Assembly (NCBI RefSeq): GCF_963676685.1
Contig: NC_092354.1
Coordinates: forward strand, 73,545,335-73,609,334
DNA: 64,000 bases
Source of the DNA: Mytilus edulis
Taxonomy: Eukaryota; Mollusca; Bivalvia; Mytilida; Mytilidae
Reading direction: 5' to 3'
This document shows positions 56,295 to 64,000 of this stretch, one piece after another. The number at the start of each line of letters is the position of its first letter. Position 1 is the first letter of the stretch. The notes under the pieces are model-generated. The model was not told the origin of the DNA and made no database searches. It was given only the letters and a program-made list of their open reading frames with translations. The translations under genes and the position numbers were made by a program.

Positions 56295-57516
56295 CAGGGG
56301 TTAAAAAATCCACTAGCCCGACGCCCAGGACTACAGCATTTAGAACTAGGGCAACCAAAACTTGTAACCCAATATGCCCGACGGACTAGTAAAAAAAAAT
56401 TCTTGGCGTTTCTAAAATAGAAAGGGGAAAATCCCCTTATCGCTTTTCTATCTTAGCCAATCAGATTCGACTACGTCATCAGGGATTCCCAGAATTTGAA
56501 CTGATTTTGTACAAGTTTTAAGATAGAACTAATAACTTTGTGTGGATCCCATACTTTCAATATCGATGTGTCACAACAGGGGGTACTGTAAATTGCTTAT
56601 GCAACCTGATTGTACCGTACCTCCTTCTGAATAATTTATTGCGATATAAATGTGAATCCCTTTTGACAGCAGAAACCTGGCTTTTGTCAGATATAAATTT
56701 GAAACATGTGCACATGTTATGTACGCCATTTTGTTTTTGTTTGCATACTGTGAAGAAGCCTCTAGAACCATGACCTAAACAATAACAGTCTTCAGAATAC
56801 TTAAACTGGATGCAATAATATTTCATTAATCATGATTATCTTTATTGATATTCAAATGAATTCGATTTTTAAAGAAATAATATTTATAACAAATACAATT
56901 TCAGTTTAGAGACTGTGCTCAGGTTGTACTCTATTTATAGCCCACAATTAGCTTTAACCTTACCTGTAAATATAGACATTAAGTGTACTTCGTCCATAAC
57001 ACATGGATGGTGATATTTATTCACATAAATAATTGAGGTCATTTAATTTATTTTAATAAATATAATTTTAAAACTGAAAACAAATATGAGCATTTCATAA
57101 TTAACCAGCTGATAATTCTTTTAGTACACAAATGTGATGATGTATGATCTGATAAAAAACCCTCCAATCCTGTTTTATTTATATACCCATGTATAGCAGC
57201 GATCAAGACTTTTATCATCTCAGGATTTGGTCAACTCATTATTACAGAATATTCAGTGAATACTCAATTGTCGATTAATTGAATATACAATGTATCTGCT
57301 AATGGGATATTTTTGCTGACATAATTTGGGTATCCAATATGCAAAAATCTACTGTACAATGGATAAAAATTGTTAAGTTTATAGAAATCATTGTTAAGGC
57401 ATACAAGGGCTAGCAGGTCATTTTGTTGGACTAGTAGTTCTTCCAACAGGGCTAGTAAAATCCTGCTACCAATTAGCCCTGGGCTAGTGAGCTATAACAA
57501 AATTTCTTAACCCCTG
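56295..57516. mobile_element. hAT-like 1.2-kb non-autonomous element
   Basis: The left end CAGGGGTTAAAAAATCCACT (56295-) pairs with the right end, whose reverse complement begins CAGGGGTTAAGAAATTTTGT (from 57516). Inner blocks CACTAGCCC..CCCAGG and CCTGGGCTAGTG are also inverted. CAGGGGT is the usual hAT terminus. The 8-bp flanks do not match exactly, so the target duplication is lost or mis-placed. No transposase. Confidence 0.7.
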
Positions 57517-57784
57517 AGGAACAATGATCATCAAATATGCCCACAAATAAATCATTGTAGTTGAAATATAAAACACACAAATGACACAAAGACGATTAGA
57601 AATATAATACACAAAACAACTAATGATGACTGTATAAAATGTATACTGCTACTTTTATGGCACCCGCAATGAAGTTGTCGGTGCCATATAGTTTTACCCT
57701 TGTCCGAAATTCCGATATTTGGTAATTCCGTCATTGCGTCATTCCGCAACAAACCATTATACATAGTTTTTTTCTAAATGCTTT

Positions 57785-58370
57785 CAGATATTGGGCTGAT
57801 TTTTGGTATGTGAGTTAACCATGATGAGTTACAGATCAAGTTTAAGTTTAGTTCCGCTCCACTAATTTTTGCAGAAATTACAGGCTTTGGACTTTGAAAA
57901 ATTGTTTAAAATCACAGTTATACAGAGTTTTGTTCCAAACACCTTCAGATATTGGGCTGATTTTTGATATGTGAGTTAACCATGAGGAGTTTCAGATCAA
58001 GTTTAAGTTTCCTTATGCTCCACTAATTTTTGCCGAAATTACAGGCTTTGGACTTTGAGAAATTGTTGAAAATCACAGTTATAGACTTATAGACTTTTTT
58101 TCTAAACGCCTTCAGATATTGTGCTGATTTTTTGGTATGTTAGTTAACCATGATGAGATACAGGTCAAGTAAAAGTTTAGTTCTGCTCCGCTAATTTTTG
58201 CTGAAATTACTGGCTTTGGACTTTGATAAATTATTGAAAATCACAGTTATACAGAAATTTTTGTTCTATACGCCTCCAGATTTTGAGCTGATGTTTGATA
58301 TGTGAGACTACGATCATGTTTGTGTCCACATGTGTTTATATTGAAATTGAAGATTTACAACTTTTTGGGA
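57785..58370 (+). repeat. Four-copy tandem repeat of ~160 bp
   Basis: CAGATATTGGGCTGATTTTT or a variant starts at 57785, 57945, 58113 and 58277 (spacings 160, 168, 164). Units share TATGTGAGTTAACCATGA, CTCCACTAATTTTTGC and TACAGGCTTTGGACTTTGA; the last is most diverged. It ends about 100 bp before SQOR exon 6. Confidence 0.85.
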
Positions 58371-58466
58371 CGGGGCCATTTTTTGACACATATAGTTTTC
58401 AAACTTTTTTCTGAGATAACATTTATGAAAACAGTCTGTTTGAAATCACTGCTTCTAATATTTTAG

Positions 58467-58575
58467 AAGTATTACTGTAAATTACATGAGAAATCTAATT
58501 GAAGTGAAGACAGATACAAGGGAAGCTATATTCCAGAAATTGGACAGTCCTAGAGAAGAAACTGAAACTTTTAAG
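58467..58575 (+). CDS. SQOR: SQOR exon 6
   Basis: Acceptor ATATTTTAG ends at 58466, donor GTTAGC begins at 58576; 109 nt, phase 2 in, phase 0 out. Joined to exon 5 it reads RSITVNYMRNLIEVKTDTRE, then AIFQKLDSPREETETFK, the strand pair before the C-terminal nucleotide-binding half. Confidence 0.85.
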
Positions 58576-60269
58576 GTTAGCTTAGATCATGCATCAAATC
58601 AATGATTTAACCATTGAAATTGATGAAAGAATATTGAAAGATTCTTCCACATATTATATTACCATAGCTACACCATTTACACACTGACTCTACTCATTTA
58701 ATTGGAATGCAATATTTTACCCAATTTAAACAGTCAAGATTTCAATTTCAAAAGAGTGAGGCTGTCCTGGTGTTTTTATTCATTTAAAAATTTTACAGGC
58801 AGAATTGATGAATATTTTATTTGTTACATCAGAAGCATTGATACAATCTTGTATGAAAATAATTATGAATAACCGGTATGTTAAATTTCCAAATGTTTTG
58901 TAATTATTTTCTTTAAAAATGTGTGTTTAAAATGTGACTCAAAAAGATGACTAGTTTTTTTTTTAATTCTGTCTCAGTATATATTTACTAGCTTTAATCA
59001 CTATATTTTTTTCATTTTGGACAAAAGCACATCCCTTTTCTCATAAGTTGGGTTGACCTCTGTATGTATTAATGATCAGAATTGTTTGACTGTATAATAA
59101 TATTAAATTCTTTCACTTATACTTAAGGTAGATCATAAGTAAATATTTTTTGAGACAGAATTTTCTTATACTTAGCCAGAATGAAGATTTTAATATGCTC
59201 TTTTCAAATATATAATAAAAAGGAGGGGTCACCGTGCTATTTTTCAAGCTATGAGTCGTTGAAAATTGCCTAAATTTGGTTAGATTGTTCATGGGAAAAC
59301 ACATTTGTGTGCATAAAAAAAAATCTATGAGATAGAATTTTGAAAAAAATTGTGAAAAGATAGGTTTTGTAATATGTTTTAAGAAAATAAAAAGAAAAAA
59401 TGGTGTCACCGAACTTGTTTTCTTGCTACAAGTAAAAAGAAAAAAATTCCCTATCTGTCCAGTATAAATTTTTTACTAAAAGAGTTATCTTCCCTTAAAT
59501 GGCTCGTTTGAAAAAAATGATTCTAAAAGCAAGAAAAATTATATTTGTTTAAATATTTTGGATTATACAATAAATTGCCAAGTTTTCTTTATATTATTAA
59601 ACAGTCTATAGGCGAGTGATATGAGAGCCAAATTTACATTTTTAATGCACCTACCTAACACACGGCTAAATTATATATCACTAGAAAGCTAAGAATGTGT
59701 ACTTTCTAAATATCCCGGTCGTCAAAAGAAATTATGGTGCATTTTTTTTTAAATCGAGGTCAAAGGTCATGGGTGCAATTTCAATTCACGGATACTTCCA
59801 GTTGTAAAATCGAGTCAAAACAAATGCAAAAACGAAACAATTTTATAGGAATGCTGTATTACTGTTGGGAAAATATATTTCTATCATAATATTAATTAAT
59901 TTTGGTTGATTTTAACGGTAACGCATGTTACATAACGTTTTCTCTCTGAGTCTTTGAAAATCAACCTTTAAGTCACACAAATGTATCTGTAGTCGCCCTT
60001 GCATTATCTAAATCATATAATACCTCCATATCATTTGATTGCACGTATTTACAAACATATATATCTGCAAATTTGATATAAATAATCCGAAACAAAATAT
60101 TTGAAGCAAGGGGAAAATATAACATATGACGTATTTTTAATTGTTTAGAAAAGTCCCATGATGAGCTGTTTATTAAAATTAAGCAAGCGTATGGTCTCCT
60201 GTTAGTTTGAAAGCCTGACAACCATAGAGCAGATTTTCTTTTATTATTGTAGTGCAATATGTTGATATA

Positions 60270-61250
60270 TAAAAAAGAAGATGTGGTATGATTGCCAATG
60301 AGACAACTATCCACAAAAGATCAAAATGACACAGCCATTAACAACTCATACATCACTAAATCAGATATGATAAGAGTACTAACAAACATAACTAAAATGA
60401 GTCAAGTGCTACTGGTATATTTATATCAACAAATTGACAATTTTGATAGGGAAATATGATCACTCATTGTATGTCAAAATGTGTGTGATTTTACTTCAGT
60501 CGGCCGCCGTGTATCTTGAGATATATAATTAATCAGACAACACTTGACAAAGTAGTTTGTACTCTTTTCAAATATTACACTAGTGATGACGTTCGGCTAC
60601 TTTGACACTAAGTATTACGTTTTTTTATCTTGTTTCACCGCTTCAAACGGAGGACAAGGCTATCCTAATATTGAACCTTTTATTTGGCATTCTAATGTTA
60701 AAATCCCGTGATCGAAACGTTGGACCAATGGGATGTTGGACCATTTAGGTGTCGGAATATTGCGATATCGGAATATTATAGCTTCATTTTAACTTGTAAT
60801 CTCATCATTCTTATCGGTCAACATATCCATATAAAGACAAATTCATTGGCATGGGCATATATCAGTACAGCAGAGGTTTTGCTCAAAGCGGACACAAGAT
60901 CTACTATATACAGATTGAATTAAAAATTTGGAATAGACATGAGGGATTTGTCAAAGAGACACCAACCCGCTAAAAAGCAGGCAACGGCCAAAAAGCACCA
61001 ATGGGTCGTCAATTCAGCACAAAACTCCCAAACCCGGAGGCGTTATTCAGCTGGCCCCTAAACAAACATGCATGTACTACTTTGAAATGACAATGGACGT
61101 CATACTAAGCTTCGAAATATACTCAAGAAGTTAAAATAAAAAATCATACAAAACTAAGAAAGGCACGATGCTCCTGACTTGGGACAGGCGGAAAATTGCG
61201 GCGGGGTTAAACATGTTTTTGGAAATCTCAACCCTCCCCCTATACCTATA
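60270..61250. repeat. Two dispersed mussel repeats
   Basis: A short copy at 60270-60345 (AAAGAAGATGTGGTATGATT..CAACTATCCACAAAAGATC), and at about 60930-61250 a forward copy of the 23585-23880 family (TTTGTCAAAGAGACACCAAC..GGACGTCATACTAAGC..TTGGGACAGGCGG). Non-coding. Confidence 0.6.
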
Positions 61251-61470
61251 CCAATGCGTGAACAGATCAAATCTTGTAGAAAGTTGGATGACATCATACC
61301 GGACCGATGTTGCCTTTTAGCCAACCAAAGTCATACGGAGATCTTTTATTGTTTCTGTAGTTAGGACGACATTGTCTTGGATAAAATTTTAACCCCCAGA
61401 AGAAAAATAATGCCATGTAGAATGTATGCCCTATTTTCATTGTTTCTAATCTCCTGATCAGTCAAACTTG

Positions 61471-62666
61471 TTAATAGTTATCAAAAGTGTGTCCATAAAT
61501 ACGGTGCATTTGTAGTGATAAACCTAAATGAAAAAGAGTAAAAAAAATATTTATAGATAATATACATTCTACTACAGCCATACATCTAAGAACTTTGTCA
61601 ATAGGAATATCGTACGCTTTATCAACTGCCGCAGATGTGCCATCATCCAAAAGACAACACAGAAATGTTTTTAAAGCAGGTGGCATAATTTCAATTGAAT
61701 AATCCAGTGAAATGTTTTTAGATAATGAATATTCATCTGATTGGATTACAACTTTACCCTATATCTGCTTCTGTAAAGTAGCTGCACTAAGTGCTTGCAA
61801 CCAGCTTCGCAGTCACTGCTCAGATCTTTAAATTTTACAGACCGAATATCACAGTCATTTTAAACGGGTAATTTTCCGTCATTACGACATAAGACAACAT
61901 TATAGAACTACTGTATACAATATTGGATGTACCTTGGCCTTGTTGAAGCTGTATACATGTAACTATCAATTGACCATGGTTTTTTAGTTTTTGTTGAAGC
62001 TGATAATATGTTGTGTAGTTTTCTCGGCGGCGATTCTCGGGCAGAAATTAAGCCCGGTTAACTGATCAAGTAATTAAAGTTGTTAACCAGAATACTTCCT
62101 TGTGTACAGGCACGTCATCTTTAATCGTCGAAATGTTAGTAAAAGCTGTTTTATGTTCAGAACTAAATAGCTCTTTAATTTCTGATTTCAAATTTTGTAG
62201 CAAGTATTTAGCGATACAAGCTCGATGGTATAAAGATTTAATAGTAAAATTATCATGAGTTATTTTGTAAATCAGATCCTTGTAGGAGATATATGTAGTA
62301 ACACTCAATACAGCTTGAATTTGCTCCTCAGAGGATACCTTATGAAGTTGTGTAACTTGCTTATAGGCTTTATACATTTGCAAAATATACAAACAGACAA
62401 ATCAGAATGAGTTGTAGATCTACTGTCCTCGTTGATATATGAGAAGATCTACTGGTCGGTAGAATTGGTACATGTAGTACAAAGCCTTTGTACAGACAAA
62501 ACAGAAGTTGATAGGTTGTGCTTACTTTTGAAATATTTATAGCAACTCTTATGATATTTTGTATTTTCAAATGGGATGTTTTCATTTTTTTCATATTCAT
62601 CGACCAGTCTTCTGTTAACTTCATCTTTTCGTTTTCCCCACTGCGGCAATACAACTGTATCTTCAT
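61471..62666 (-). pseudogene. Broken remnant of an unrecognised Cys/His protein family
   Basis: Minus-strand frames show coherent protein sequence interrupted by frameshifts. First (62649-62449) GKRKDEVNRRLVDEYEKNEN and FENTKYHKSCYKYFKSKHNL; then, after a frame change, a C-x-x-C (CIFCK) and AYKQVTQLHKVSSEEQIQAV, YHRACIAKYLLQNL (62392-62066); later (61686-61471) LPPALKTFLCCLLDD-like text ending HLGLSLQMHRIYGHTFDNY. The paired 'C-x2-C ... Y-H-x-x-C-x-x-Y' blocks suggest zinc-binding units, and the last segment resembles a 'G-L-x-x-Q-M-H-x-x-F-G' motif I recall from many uncharacterised mollusc and cnidarian predicted proteins. Function unknown; here it cannot be translated whole. Confidence 0.45.
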
Positions 62667-63752
62667 TTAAGTGTTAACTACATAGTTTCTATGTAGTAAA
62701 TATATGACAGACTATCCATCTGTGTCAATAAATGGATAGTTTTTTTTTTTGCTTTTAGCAAAGGAAGGGTTTCATTGTGAACTGGACTGTGAAAATTTGA
62801 CACGACTCGGAAGATTTTCTACAATTTTCCGATACGATTCCTTATTTAGAAAAGGGTGAATTCTACTGAACTCAAAAACTATGTTTTACTTTGATTTGAT
62901 CTTTATTTCGGACGATTTTATATCTATTTAAGCTACACTGAAGTTAAAGATAGAAATAGAACCGTTTAAATATGATTTATCGTACTCTAATATCACTATT
63001 AAGTACACGGAAATCGACTAAAATATTCAGTAAAAACGATAACGAAATAGATAAGGGATTCCGGAAATTATAGTGATTTTACCCAACATCATAAAATTAC
63101 AGAAATTCGTGATTTTAAGAAATGTTGAGATAAAGTCTTGATCTTGAACGAAAAAACGATAACTGATGAGTAATTTGGTGTGATCTAAAACGGATAGATT
63201 GCAAAAACATTTAATAAAAATTTAATTGTAGATCCGAAAAAGTCGGGATTATGAAAATTTTCGTACAAAATGTCAAATATTTAGAAGGAATGCAAAAGCA
63301 TGCGGACTTACAGTTGTAAATATTGTTTTTCATTATTTTAAGAATCTAATTCACTTAATTATTCTGTCTAAAAGAAGAGATACGACTAGTTTCCTTTGCT
63401 TGAAAAACATGTCGTAATTTTATAATTTTCAACTAATTTCTGAAATAAACGTCAATTTTACAAAAACTGCACCGTACGATTTTGTGACGACCGGGTAAAA
63501 ATCAAAGTTTAATCATTATTCTTTCATTTAAAAAAAAAATTAGCCGTGTGTTAGGTGGGTGCATTAAAGTCCTTAACTAGACGTCTTTTTCAAATATTAC
63601 ACTCGCCTACTAACCAATAAATTGCAAATCTGTCTTCAAATTTGCAGATTTAGGCAAATAACTAGACCGATTTTTTACTGTGATTGTTCAATCCAAGATG
63701 GCGGTATACCATGAATCTACCTTAAATTCTAAATTACAATCATAATATATAA

Positions 63753-63968
<216 letters not shown>

Positions 63969-64000
63969 TAAAATAACAAAAATACTGAACAGTGAGGAAA

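Larger units (their letters stand above)
59127..63721. mobile_element. 4.6-kb TTAA-flanked element in SQOR intron 6
   Basis: TTAA at 59123-59126 and 63722-63725. The left end GGTAGATCAT and the reverse complement of the right end GGTAGATTCATGGTATACCG share 7 bp exactly. Further in, 'AGGCGAGTG' and 'TTTAATGCACCTACCTAACA' (near 59610-59680) are the reverse complement of 63540-63610, so the arms are long but diverged. TTAA target use fits piggyBac or Kolobok. The interior carries minus-strand protein remnants (61471-62666) and younger dispersed repeats (60270-60345, 60930-61250). An accidental pairing of two separate relics cannot be excluded. Confidence 0.55.

Noticed and set aside
58799..58875. 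Splice-bounded open segment in SQOR intron 6 (acceptor ATTTTACAG, donor GTATGT, 77 nt)
   Set aside because: Its length shifts the frame between exon 6 and exon 7, which join directly in phase 0 and match the family across the join; it can at most be a rare poison exon.

Overview
The window looks like nuclear DNA of a marine bivalve, most likely a mussel close to Mytilus. It is AT-rich, genes are split into short exons by long repeat-filled introns with GT...AG borders, and it carries dispersed repeats that I recall as typical of Mytilus (the 'GATGTGGTATGATTGCCAAT' family, the 'GACCTCATTTTCATGGTTCA' family and a hammerhead-ribozyme family). The species call rests on recall of these repeats and on animal gene content; no search was run.

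Three host genes are supported, all on the + strand. (1) Positions 1-2490 are the 3' part of a basic, low-complexity protein of unknown function, built around repeats of an S-P-I-(H/Y)-x-T-x-(Y/F)-A motif. (2) From 16790 to 40097 lies a VWA plus immunoglobulin-domain gene: two exons form one VWA domain with an intact MIDAS. One reading ends with a His-rich tail at 20410. A second reading, phase-compatible at every junction, continues through a 42-nt micro-exon and eight exons making four I-set Ig domains, ending at 40097 with no membrane anchor. The domain order recalls the start of hemicentin. (3) From 48915 to the right edge are seven exons of mitochondrial sulfide:quinone oxidoreductase (SQOR), with the dinucleotide-binding glycines and both redox cysteine contexts present; the 3' end lies outside the window.

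Most of the rest is mobile or repetitive DNA. From left to right: a long dispersed repeat with an internal ~147-bp tandem array (6508-8160); a 3.2-kb element with long terminal inverted repeats (TIRs) and 5-bp target duplications, carrying a nested MITE (10890-14121); an intact-looking hammerhead ribozyme inside a dispersed repeat (14973-15022, minus); a TTAA MITE (17561-17840); two same-orientation Penelope-type retroelement fragments (20645-22945, minus); a second TTAA element ending 29 bp before an Ig exon (31188-32531); apparently identical 476-bp direct repeats 1,046 bp apart (35845-37366); a nested complex at 41575-48566 containing a 4.6-kb element full of TTAACGCGTTAA palindrome arrays; and, in SQOR introns, two MITEs, a hAT-like element and a 4.6-kb TTAA element with remnants of an unrecognised protein family.

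The least explained items are the palindrome-array element at 43414-48037, the 476-bp direct-repeat unit with internal palindromes, the hammerhead repeat family, and a 35-bp minisatellite made of ten copies of a splice-acceptor-like sequence directly before a VWA exon. Exon borders were read by eye from splice consensus, reading phase and protein similarity; no transcript evidence was available.
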